This document shows, in pieces, positions 6,658-13,513 of a stretch of 13,533 bases of DNA; the stretch's first letter is position 1, and every line of letters begins with the position of its first letter. The translations under genes and the position numbers were made by a program. The DNA comes from an uncultured Prevotella sp. (lineage in GTDB: Bacteria; Bacteroidota; Bacteroidia; Bacteroidales; Bacteroidaceae), in assembly GCA_937880835.1 (NCBI GenBank), contig CALGRN010000262.1, forward strand, positions 1 to 13,533, written 5' to 3'. Below the pieces are notes generated by a model. That model was not told the DNA's origin and did no database searches. It was given only the letters and a program-made list of their open reading frames with translations.

Positions 6658-7197
6658 ATGGGCAGAATTAAAATCAAGGACAAAACCTTTGAGACTTCGA
6701 TAACAGAAGCCGAAATACTGGAAAGAGTAAAGGTTGTCGCAGAACGCATAAACAAGGATATGAAGGATAAGAATCCTTTGTTCTTGGCTGTTCTTAACGG
6801 CTCGTTTATGTTTGCGGCAGATTTAATGAGAATGATAACTATCCCATGCGAAATCTCATTTGTGAAACTTGCATCTTATCAAGGCACAACATCAACAGGA
6901 AAAATCAAGGAGGTCATAGGCATAAACGAAGACCTCGCAGGTCGCACGGTGATAATAGTGGAGGACATTGTTGAGTCGGGGCTGACGATGAAACGTATGA
7001 TAGAGACACTCGGTACACGCAATCCGGCATCAATACATATATGCACCCTGCTGCTTAAACCCGAACGTCTGAAAGAACAACTTGACATAGAATATACTGC
7101 AATAGAAATACCTAACGACTTCATCGTGGGCTATGGCTTGGACTATGATCAGCAAGGTCGCAATCTGCGCGATATATATACGCTGATTGATGAATGA
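6658..7197 (+). CDS. hpt: Hypoxanthine phosphoribosyltransferase
   Basis: This cytoplasmic purine-salvage enzyme joins hypoxanthine (and usually guanine) to PRPP to give IMP or GMP. The 179-residue product has the normal length for bacterial Hpt. The PRPP-binding motif is VEDIVESGLT at 101-110, with the acidic pair Glu102-Asp103. The loop VLNGSF at 45-50 supplies the pyrophosphate-binding turn, the flexible-loop region SYQGTTSTG is at 73-81, and the base-binding end FIVGYGLDYDQ follows at 155-165. The ATG at 6658 is the only sensible start, 27 bases after a good -7 box. It heads the rightward cluster with adk, obg and pgeF, though the 222-base gap to adk contains hairpins and repeats and may hold further regulation. 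Confidence 0.96.
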   Translation: MGRIKIKDKTFETSITEAEILERVKVVAERINKDMKDKNPLFLAVLNGSFMFAADLMRMITIPCEISFVKLASYQGTTSTGKIKEVIGINEDLAGRTVIIVEDIVESGLTMKRMIETLGTRNPASIHICTLLLKPERLKEQLDIEYTAIEIPNDFIVGYGLDYDQQGRNLRDIYTLIDE

Positions 7198-7223
7198 TAT
7201 AAACAACACAAAAATAATAATAC

Positions 7224-7243
7224 CTGAACTTTCGCAAGTTCAG
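7224..7243 (+). promoter_or_regulatory. Hairpin after hpt
   Basis: CTGAACTT (7224-7231) pairs with AAGTTCAG (7236-7243) around the tetraloop TCGC. No T tract follows directly, so it is not a standard terminator. It could stabilise the hpt 3' end or mark an attenuation point between hpt and adk. Confidence 0.4.
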
Positions 7244-7262
7244 AAGCTGACAATTTTACAAG

Positions 7263-7303
7263 TTAAATAATTAACGGGGAAACATCTTCTTAAATAATTA
7301 ACG
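7263..7303. repeat. Two exact 14-bp direct repeats between hpt and adk
   Basis: TTAAATAATTAACG occurs at 7263-7276 and again at 7290-7303, 27 bases apart. Each contains the self-complementary TAATTA. A repeated AT-rich site in a regulatory gap may be a protein-binding site. No function can be assigned. Confidence 0.6.
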
Positions 7304-7384
7304 TAGTGAAATATTATGATCATAACGCGAAAATGATTTTTAGGATCTATCCCGGTCAATTTGTCAACCGATTAATTCGTCAAC

Positions 7385-7410
7385 TTAAAGTCGAGCTTGC
7401 GAGACTTTAA
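7385..7410 (+). promoter_or_regulatory. Hairpin just upstream of the adk start codon
   Basis: TTAAAGTC (7385-7392) pairs with GACTTTAA (7403-7410) around a 10-base loop. The right arm ends nine bases before the adk ATG, so in the mRNA the stem would sit at the ribosome landing area and could modulate translation. No T tract follows and no -7 box was found in this gap. Confidence 0.4.
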
Positions 7411-7419
7411 AACGAGATT

Positions 7420-7992
7420 ATGAAGAATATAGTTATTTTCGGTGCACCCGGTTCCGGCAAAGGAACGCAAAGCGATATGATAATAGCCAAATACGGCTTT
7501 GAACATATCTCTACCGGAGATGTACTGCGCAAAGAGATTAAGAAAGGTACTGAGCTTGGCGAAACAGCCCGGTTTTTCATTGACAAAGGACAGTTAATAC
7601 CGGATGAACTGATGACGGATATACTCTTGGAGGTATATGACGGTTTCGGAAAAGAAAGCAAAGGTGTCATCTTCGACGGTTTTCCTCGCACAATTCCGCA
7701 GGCAGAAGCGTTGAAGAAAATGCTTGCAGAGCGCGGTCACAGTGTTGCTGCAATGATAGAACTTGACGTTCCCGAAGATGAACTTATAAAGCGTTTGATA
7801 CTTCGCGGACAACAGAGCGGACGCTCTGATGATAACAATGAAACTATCAAAAAGCGTCTTAATGTGTATCAGAATATGACTGCACCGCTAATAGAATGGT
7901 ATAAGAAAGAGAATATTCACAATCATATCAACGGAGCAAGAGATATCTCCCTAATATTCGAAGATATAAGTAAGATAATAGACAGTTTGTGA
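7420..7992 (+). CDS. adk: Adenylate kinase (short-LID form)
   Basis: Adk catalyses AMP + ATP to 2 ADP in the cytoplasm and sets the adenylate balance. The product is 190 residues long. The P-loop GAPGSGKGT is at 8-16, the AMP-binding segment STGDVLR at 31-37, and DGFPR at 86-90. The LID is the short type: after RLILRG the chain runs straight into QQSGRSDDNNETIKKRL (131-147), without the roughly 30-residue insertion or zinc cysteines of the long bacterial forms. The start at 7420 puts the P-loop at its usual position. No Shine-Dalgarno is visible, and an 8-bp hairpin ends nine bases before the ATG. The gene stops in TGA, with 99 bases to obg. Confidence 0.97.
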   Translation: MKNIVIFGAPGSGKGTQSDMIIAKYGFEHISTGDVLRKEIKKGTELGETARFFIDKGQLIPDELMTDILLEVYDGFGKESKGVIFDGFPRTIPQAEALKKMLAERGHSVAAMIELDVPEDELIKRLILRGQQSGRSDDNNETIKKRLNVYQNMTAPLIEWYKKENIHNHINGARDISLIFEDISKIIDSL

Positions 7993-8091
7993 GTCGTGTA
8001 TTTATTGAATACTCCGTATTGAATGTTCGTAAAAGAAACGGCATGCAACTCGGAAGCTCATGAATTGTCATACCTTAAAAAACAATATATA

Positions 8092-9264
8092 ATGGCAGAA
8101 ACCAATTTTGTAGATTACGTAAAGATATATTGCCGTTCCGGTAAGGGCGGCAGGGGCTCAATGCACCTTCGTCACATCAAGTATCAGCCGAACGGAGGAC
8201 CGGATGGTGGCGACGGCGGTAAAGGAGGAAGCATATATCTGCGCGGTAATCATAATTATTGGACTTTGCTGCATTTAAAATATCAACGACATGTGTTTGC
8301 AGAGCATGGCGGAAACGGCGGAAAGGACAAGTGTCATGGCTCTGACGGAAAGGATCAGTATATAGATGTGCCGTGCGGAACTGTCGTTTATGATGCTGAT
8401 ACGGGCAAATATATATGCGATGTTACTTACGACGGACAAACCGTTTTGCTGCTTAAAGGCGGCAGAGGAGGTCTTGGCAACTTCCAATTCCGTTCTGCTA
8501 CCAATCAAGCTCCACGTTTCGCACAACCCGGTGAACCTATGCAGGAGATGACAATCATATTGGAATTGAAACTGCTTGCAGATGTCGGACTTGTCGGTTT
8601 TCCCAATGCAGGAAAGTCAACGTTGCTGTCTTCAATGTCAAGTGCACGCCCGAAGATTGCCAATTATCCTTTTACTACTCTCGAACCGTCACTCGGTATA
8701 GTCGGTTATCACGACAAACAGTCTTTCGTAATGGCAGATATACCCGGTATTATAGAAGGTGCAAGCGAGGGCAAAGGGCTCGGACTTCGCTTTCTAAGGC
8801 ATATTGAACGCAACTCATTGTTGCTATTCATGATACCGGGAGATACCGATGATATAAAGAAAGAGTATGAAATCCTGCTCAATGAGCTTGCCAATTTCAA
8901 TCCGGAAATGTTGGACAAGTATCGTGTTTTAGCTGTAACAAAATCCGATTTACTTGACGATGAACTGGAAGAAATGCTTAAAGAGCACCTTCCGGATGAT
9001 GTTCCTACTGTATTCATTTCTGCCGTTACGGGAAAAGGATTGAATGAACTGAAAGACATATTATGGTCAGAACTTAACAACGAGAGCAACAAATTGCAGG
9101 ATATTACGGCAGAGGATACATTGATACATCGTGACAAGGACATGTCGGTTTTTGCAAAAGAATTGCACGACGAGGGTGAAGATGAAGATATAATATATTT
9201 GGACGAAGACGAAATAGAAGATATAGAAGACTTTGAATATGAGGAGGATTGGGATGGGAAATAA
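8092..9264 (+). CDS. obg: Obg family ribosome-associated GTPase
   Basis: Obg is an essential GTPase linked to large-subunit ribosome assembly and the stringent response. From the ATG at 8092 it has 390 residues. The frame opens earlier at 8023, but those 23 residues are not Obg-like, whereas MAETNFVDYVKIYCRSGKGG is the typical start. Residues 1 to about 160 form the glycine-rich Obg fold (GGDGGKGGS, GGNGGKD, KGGRGGLGN). The G domain carries G1 GFPNAGKST at 169-177, switch residues PFTTLEP, G3 DIPG at 216-219, G4 TKSD at 283-286 and G5 SAVTGKG near 310. The C-terminus is a highly acidic tail of about 30 residues rather than a full OCT domain. No Shine-Dalgarno precedes it. Its 3' end overlaps the pgeF start by 11 bases and encodes the pgeF ribosome-binding site. 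Confidence 0.97.
   Translation: MAETNFVDYVKIYCRSGKGGRGSMHLRHIKYQPNGGPDGGDGGKGGSIYLRGNHNYWTLLHLKYQRHVFAEHGGNGGKDKCHGSDGKDQYIDVPCGTVVYDADTGKYICDVTYDGQTVLLLKGGRGGLGNFQFRSATNQAPRFAQPGEPMQEMTIILELKLLADVGLVGFPNAGKSTLLSSMSSARPKIANYPFTTLEPSLGIVGYHDKQSFVMADIPGIIEGASEGKGLGLRFLRHIERNSLLLFMIPGDTDDIKKEYEILLNELANFNPEMLDKYRVLAVTKSDLLDDELEEMLKEHLPDDVPTVFISAVTGKGLNELKDILWSELNNESNKLQDITAEDTLIHRDKDMSVFAKELHDEGEDEDIIYLDEDEIEDIEDFEYEEDWDGK
9242..9247 (+). promoter_or_regulatory. Strong Shine-Dalgarno deciding the pgeF start
   Basis: AGGAGG sits six bases before the ATG at 9254, inside the last codons of obg. Such a strong site is unusual in Bacteroidota. It favours this ATG over the upstream in-frame ATG at 9239 and indicates translational coupling to obg. 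Confidence 0.7.
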
Positions 9265-10042
9265 TCCCTTTCTGTCATATTATAATATGACAGACGGTGT
9301 TACGGCATTCTCTACAACCCGCAACGGAGGCGTCAGCAAGGGCAATTATGCCCGTTTCAATATAAATGAATATTGCGGAGACGACAACGAAGTTGTTGTT
9401 GCAAACCGCAAGATGCTTGCCGATGAAATAGAAATAGATATCGACAGGATAATCATACCCCATCAGGTACATGGTACTGAAATTCGTTGCATAGACGAAG
9501 AATACTTCTCTCTGACGGCAGAAGAAAGGAAAAAGTTTGTCGAAGGAGTTGATTGTGTCATGACTTCAATGCGTTACGTCTGCGTTGGAGTGTCAACAGC
9601 AGACTGCATTCCCGTACTTATATTCGACAAGGAGCATCATGCCTGTTGTGCCGTTCATGCAGGTTGGCGCGGAACAGTGCAGCGAATAACCAGCAAGGCA
9701 ATATCTGCAATGACTTCAATCTATGGCACTGAATCTTCAAAATTGCATGCCTGCATCGGTCCGGGAATATCATTGGCTAATTTTGAAGTAGGAAATGAAG
9801 TCTATGATAAATTTTTTGAAGAAGGCTTCGATATGGAAAAGATAAGCCGAAAATATGAAAAATGGCACATAGATTTGCCCGAATGCAATCGCATACAAAT
9901 GATAGAAGCAGGTGTGAAGCCCGATAACATCATTTCGTCAGATATATGTACCTACTCTAATGCTGATAAATACTTCTCTGCCAGAAGACTTGGAATTCTG
10001 TCGGGACGTATATACTCAGGTCTTTTTGCAACCGACATGTAA
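9254..10042 (+). CDS. pgeF: Peptidoglycan editing factor PgeF (YfiH/DUF152, laccase-domain family)
   Basis: PgeF homologues remove wrongly built UDP-MurNAc-amino-acid precursors so that L-Ala remains the first residue of the stem peptide. The family was earlier called multicopper polyphenol oxidase. The 263-residue product has the family signatures TTRNGGVS at about 21-28, HQVHGTE with His73, ADCIPV with Cys118, and VHAGWRG with His135. These His-Cys-His residues correspond to the metal-site ligands of E. coli YfiH. CIGPGIS and the C-terminal DICTYSN and FSARR segments are also present. I chose the ATG at 9254 because an AGGAGG precedes it at proper spacing; the ATG at 9239 would add only five residues. 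It overlaps obg by 11 bases and lies 71 bases before the interrupted M23 gene, which also concerns peptidoglycan. Confidence 0.93.
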   Translation: MGNNPFLSYYNMTDGVTAFSTTRNGGVSKGNYARFNINEYCGDDNEVVVANRKMLADEIEIDIDRIIIPHQVHGTEIRCIDEEYFSLTAEERKKFVEGVDCVMTSMRYVCVGVSTADCIPVLIFDKEHHACCAVHAGWRGTVQRITSKAISAMTSIYGTESSKLHACIGPGISLANFEVGNEVYDKFFEEGFDMEKISRKYEKWHIDLPECNRIQMIEAGVKPDNIISSDICTYSNADKYFSARRLGILSGRIYSGLFATDM

Positions 10043-10113
10043 GGTTGTATAAATGAGCTTTCCCATATACAACAAGGCTCATAACCATTAATTGCTAACT
10101 TAGATTATTAATA

Positions 10114-11262
10114 ATGACGTTTTATTTTAGATTATTGCTTATATGCGTATTGGCTGTTAGTTCTGTAAGACTATCGGCATACGACAAGTTTACTGCTCTC
10201 GAACAGCAACAGATAAGCATAGAAACACCGGGACTTTTCAAACAGTCCGATGCCTTTGCCATTGATTTCTCAATACTTGGAAAGAAAGAATATAGCTTTC
10301 CCCTGCCGATAGGCAAGGCAAATGTGCTTGGAAACGGAGACTTGGAAATAATCACAACGAAAGGTGATGCAGTAAAAGCCATGTTCAACGGAACTGTAAG
10401 ACTTTCGAGAAACAACCCTTCTTATGGCAATGTTGTTGTAATAAGGCATGATAACGGTTTGGAAACGGTATATGCACATAATGCTCAGAACCTTGTGAAA
10501 GTAGGACAAAAAGTAAATGCCGGACAGTCTGTTGCTATTGTAGGAGGTGATGAAAGGCGCACTTTCTGTACATTCTTCATAATGATTAACGGAAGAAAAG
10601 TTAATCCGGAGACAATACTCGATGTAAACAATCATCATTTGCGAAAGCAGACTCTGCTTTGCGAGAAAAAAGGTTCACGTATCAATCTGTCTGTCTTACA
10701 TACCGAGAAAAACAAAAGAACGACAGGCAGAAACAATAAAGACAAAGAAACAAAGGATAACTTCGACAGCAACGGAACATTTAAATGGAATCTTGCCAAC
10801 TTGGAAAAAGGCGAGTGGGCATATCCTCTTCCCGGCAGTCATGTAATAAGTCCGTATGGAGGAAGGCGCAATCATTCGGGAGTTGACATAAAAACGAAAG
10901 CGAATGACAAGATACTTGCTGCATTCGATGGAGTAGTTACACGCTCCTGTTCTTATTTCGGTTATGGAAATTGCATTGTGATCAAGCACGACAACTGACT
11001 TGAAACGCTTTACAGTCACCAGTCCAAGAACTTCGTGAAAGTAGGAGATAAGGTTAAGGCAGGACAAGTAATAGGTCTCACGGGGCGTACAGGACGTGCG
11101 ACAACAGAGCATCTTCATTTTGAAATTCACTATAAAGGGAGACGCATCAATCCGGCTTTGATATTCGACCATCAGAACAATTCCATCCAACAATCAACGC
11201 TAACGTTCAACAAAAACGGACGTGTAACTTCGCAGAAGAATTACTATGCCAAAGGCAAATGA
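10114..11262 (+). pseudogene. M23 (LytM) peptidase gene with tandem LytM domains, interrupted by an in-frame TGA
   Basis: The full frame spans 382 sense or stop codons plus a terminal TGA and would encode a secreted zinc endopeptidase or LytM-type activator acting on peptidoglycan. Residues 1-22 form a signal peptide (FRLLLICVLAVSSVRLSA). A first LytM-like domain (about 60-175) keeps the fold motifs HDNGLETVYAH and KVGQKVNAGQ but lacks the zinc ligands. The second (about 235-370) has HSGVD with His254 and Asp258, the catalytic His302 (YSH) and HLH at 333-335. Codon 295, at 10996-10998, is TGA exactly where the first domain has Gly in HDNGLET. One change from GGA explains it. The frame stays intact on both sides, with no other damage. 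A 294-residue product would retain His254/Asp258 but lose His302 and His335, so it should not be catalytic. Causes could be a real recent mutation, a sequencing error or, less likely, readthrough at UGA-C. Confidence 0.85.
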
Positions 11263-11491
11263 TTTATTCGAGACATTATAAAGTAAAGCGCAATATCGAA
11301 ACATAAAATATATGAAGCAACCTTATGTTTAAAAACGATATAAGAATATTGACGTACTTTTGAAAAGGATGTCCGATCTTGTCAAGTGATGTTTGTTGGT
11401 TTTCAAAATCATAATTATTTTAATTGACTGTTTCTTGCTTATGCAATGTGTGCGTAACAAATAAAAAAAGAAAATACACCTTATAATATAT

Positions 11492-11496
11492 AGGAG
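11492..11496 (+). promoter_or_regulatory. Shine-Dalgarno of rmuC
   Basis: AGGAG lies eight bases before the rmuC ATG at 11505. With pgeF, it is one of only two genes in the window with a clear Shine-Dalgarno. The 242-base gap upstream contains an 8-bp inverted repeat (11299-11306 with 11323-11330), a 9-bp one (11358-11366 with 11400-11408) and a TACTTTTG promoter-like match at 11355-11362, about 140 bases from the start. Confidence 0.6.
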
Positions 11497-11504
11497 ATAA
11501 ATTT

Positions 11505-13139
11505 ATGGAAATAATATCAGCCATTATTGCCGGAGCAGTGGCAAGTGTCATCATTGGCTTGCTTGCAGGGCGCGTGCAGAAAGCCGCATCGGCGACAAAG
11601 ACAGAGATATTGACGTCTGAATTAGCACGAATAAAAACCGAAATAGAGGATAAAAACAACACAATAAAATCATTGTCGGACGAAAAGATAAACCTTGTAG
11701 CTAAGTCGGAGGTTCTCGTTTCGGACAATGAAAGGATGAAAAATGCCTTATCGGAGAAAGACGAGAGCCACAGACAGAACATTGCAGAAATGAAAGAGCA
11801 GCACGAGAAGGCTTTGGAAAAACTGCGCGAAGATGCCGACAACGAACTGAAAAACCGCAAAGAGAACTTCGATACCATGATGTCGCGCGAGCGGGAATTG
11901 CATTCGTCGGAAATATTATCGGTGAAAGAAGCTCACGAAAAGCAGATAAAAGAAATAAAAGAGCAGATAGAAAATGAGCGTAAATATGCCAAAGAGATGC
12001 TCGATGCTGCAAATGAAAACCTCAGAAAGGAAAAAGAACATAACGCCGAAATGCGCAAAGAGAACGACCGCGAATGGGTTCAGAAACTTGAAACGCTCAA
12101 ACAGGAAATGCAGAAGAACGCTGCCGAGCAGCTTGCTGCAAAACAGTCTGCCCTTCAAGAGAACAACCGTACACAGATGGACGAACTGTTGAAACCAATC
12201 AAAGAACAGTTTGCAGAGTTCAAGAAGTCTGTCGATGAAAGTAAAACACAGAACGAAGTAAACAAAAAAGAATTGCAGTCAACCTTCGAAGCGACAATGA
12301 GACTGTTTCAGCAGGAGCAACAGCAAGCCGTATCGTCCATTAAAGAGCAGACGCAGCGCATAGGGTCTGATGCGGCAAACCTTACGAAAGCCCTTAAAGG
12401 AGAGAGCAAAACACAGGGTGATTGGGGCGAGATGGTGCTCGAAACATTATTGGAGAACAGCGGACTTCAAAAGGGAGAAGAGTTCTTTGTGCAGGAAAAT
12501 GTGAAGGATGAGGAAGGAAACAACTATCGCCCAGATGTGATAGTGCGTTTTCCCGAAGGCCGTTCTGTCGTCATAGATTCGAAAGTTTCGCTTAAATCAT
12601 ACGCCGAAGCAGTAGCTGCCGAAGACGATTCGGAACGCGAACGCCTGCTGAAAGAACATGCAAGGAGCGTCAGAAAGCATGTTGACGAGCTTGCCGGAAA
12701 GAGCTACGAGAAGCTCGTCAGCGACGTTATAGGATTTGTCCTGATGTTCATTCCTAACGAAAACAGCTATATATCGGCAATGAAACAGCAGCCCGATCTG
12801 AGTCGTTATGCTTATCAGAAACGCATAATAATAATCTCGCCGAGCAATCTTATGATGGCACTTCAACTGGCATACAACCTTTGGCAGTATGACAGACAGA
12901 GCAAGAATGTTGAGAAGATAGTGAAAACGGCATCCGATTTATATGATAAAGTTGCGGGATTTTCAGATACTTTCACCGATATAGAAGGGCAGATAGACAA
13001 GCTCAACAAGACATTCGTAAAGGCGAAAGAGCAGCTTTATGAAGGAAAAGGAAACGTGATGCGTCGAGTTGAGAACCTGAAATCGCTGGGCGTAACGCCT
13101 AAGAAGCAGATAAAATCTCTGGAAGATACGGAAGAATAG
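11505..13139 (+). CDS. rmuC: RmuC family DNA recombination protein
   Basis: RmuC proteins limit rearrangements at inverted repeats in E. coli and are predicted nucleases; the exact activity is uncertain. The 544-residue product begins with an N-terminal membrane anchor (residues 4-20, IISAIIAGAVASVIIGL), followed by a long charged coiled coil from about 25 to 270. The conserved RmuC domain runs from about 280 to 510: TKALKGESKTQGDWGEMVLE, then the PD-(D/E)XK-like core Asp344 (RPDVIVRF) and Asp358-Ser-Lys360 (VVIDSKVSLKSY), then GFVLMFIPNE, IIISPSNLMMAL and LWQYDRQSKN. Length and domain order are normal for the family. A good Shine-Dalgarno supports the ATG at 11505. It has its own terminator. 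The closeness of inverted-repeat clusters in this window is suggestive given the role of RmuC, but this is probably coincidence. Confidence 0.95.
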   Translation: MEIISAIIAGAVASVIIGLLAGRVQKAASATKTEILTSELARIKTEIEDKNNTIKSLSDEKINLVAKSEVLVSDNERMKNALSEKDESHRQNIAEMKEQHEKALEKLREDADNELKNRKENFDTMMSRERELHSSEILSVKEAHEKQIKEIKEQIENERKYAKEMLDAANENLRKEKEHNAEMRKENDREWVQKLETLKQEMQKNAAEQLAAKQSALQENNRTQMDELLKPIKEQFAEFKKSVDESKTQNEVNKKELQSTFEATMRLFQQEQQQAVSSIKEQTQRIGSDAANLTKALKGESKTQGDWGEMVLETLLENSGLQKGEEFFVQENVKDEEGNNYRPDVIVRFPEGRSVVIDSKVSLKSYAEAVAAEDDSERERLLKEHARSVRKHVDELAGKSYEKLVSDVIGFVLMFIPNENSYISAMKQQPDLSRYAYQKRIIIISPSNLMMALQLAYNLWQYDRQSKNVEKIVKTASDLYDKVAGFSDTFTDIEGQIDKLNKTFVKAKEQLYEGKGNVMRRVENLKSLGVTPKKQIKSLEDTEE

Positions 13140-13160
13140 ACTTTGATTATAAATGTATAA

Positions 13161-13196
13161 AAAAACAGGATTTCAGAAATGAAATCCTGTTTTTGT
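13161..13196 (+). terminator. Intrinsic terminator of rmuC
   Basis: A perfect 14-bp stem pairs AAAAACAGGATTTC (13161-13174) with GAAATCCTGTTTTT (13181-13194) around a six-base loop, ending in T residues. It lies 21 bases after the rmuC stop. The A run at left makes it potentially bidirectional. Confidence 0.92.
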
Positions 13197-13254
13197 TTGT
13201 CCCTACACGTAGTTTTTAAGCCCATGCGAAACAGCCGTTAAAGTATTGTTTTTC

Positions 13255-13320
13255 AAAAGCTATCCTTTTAGCGCGCAAAAGTTATTGTTTTGCACGATGA
13301 AAGTTATCCTTTTGCAATGC
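13255..13320. repeat. Second cluster of 22-bp repeats
   Basis: Three head-to-tail units with an exact 22-bp period, 13255-13276, 13277-13298 and 13299-13320, share the core RAAAGYTATYSTTTTR with the cluster at 3822-3903. The YS position is CC, TG, CC here and TG, CC, CC there. A degenerate unit may precede it at about 13237-13254 (TTAAAGTATTGTTTTTC). As in the first cluster, the array starts shortly after a gene's terminator, but here there is no inverted unit. Confidence 0.88.
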
Positions 13321-13404
13321 AACTAATCAAAGAAAATGAAGAAAGGCAGAAGTTGTTGCAAACTAACTGATAATGAGGGGGAAACGGAATGATTTGCATA
13401 AAAA

Positions 13405-13424
13405 TGCCCTGTTCGTAAAGGGCA
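13405..13424 (-). terminator. Possible leftward terminator near the right edge
   Basis: On the minus strand the 6-bp stem TGCCCT/AGGGCA with an eight-base loop is followed by TTTTTAT. It may end a leftward transcript entering from beyond the window. The stem is short, so this is tentative. Confidence 0.35.
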
Positions 13425-13448
13425 GTAATATGCAGATTTAGGCAGAAG

Positions 13449-13513
13449 TTCAGTTACTAAACCGTTACCCGATTTTACCATAGGTAACGATGGAGTAATA
13501 TTCGGTAACTGAA
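13449..13513. repeat. Nested inverted repeats built on GTTAC/GTAAC
   Basis: An outer 9-bp inverted repeat, TTCAGTTAC (13449-13457) with GTAACTGAA (13505-13513), encloses an inner 7-bp one, CGTTACC (13463-13469) with GGTAACG (13483-13489). The whole 65-base segment can form a two-part stem-loop or a set of four related protein-binding half-sites. No gene association is visible. Confidence 0.65.

Noticed and set aside
8023..8091. Longer Obg start at 8023
   Set aside because: The 23 extra residues are not Obg-like, while the ATG at 8092 gives the family's usual N-terminus.
8709..9278. 189-residue minus-strand ORF within obg
   Set aside because: The Ser-rich translation is the antisense of Obg's acidic, GAA/GAT-rich codons and is typical shadow sequence.
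10996..10998. TGA read as glycine through an alternative genetic code
   Set aside because: The residue at the site should be Gly, as in codes where UGA is Gly, but metG, the AICAR formyltransferase, hpt and adk all end properly at TGA, so the standard bacterial code applies.
11035..11262. Separate 75-residue gene starting at GTG 11035
   Set aside because: It is the in-phase continuation of the M23 gene after the TGA; the GTG is the Val codon of the conserved KVGDKVKAGQ segment and has no promoter or ribosome-binding site of its own.
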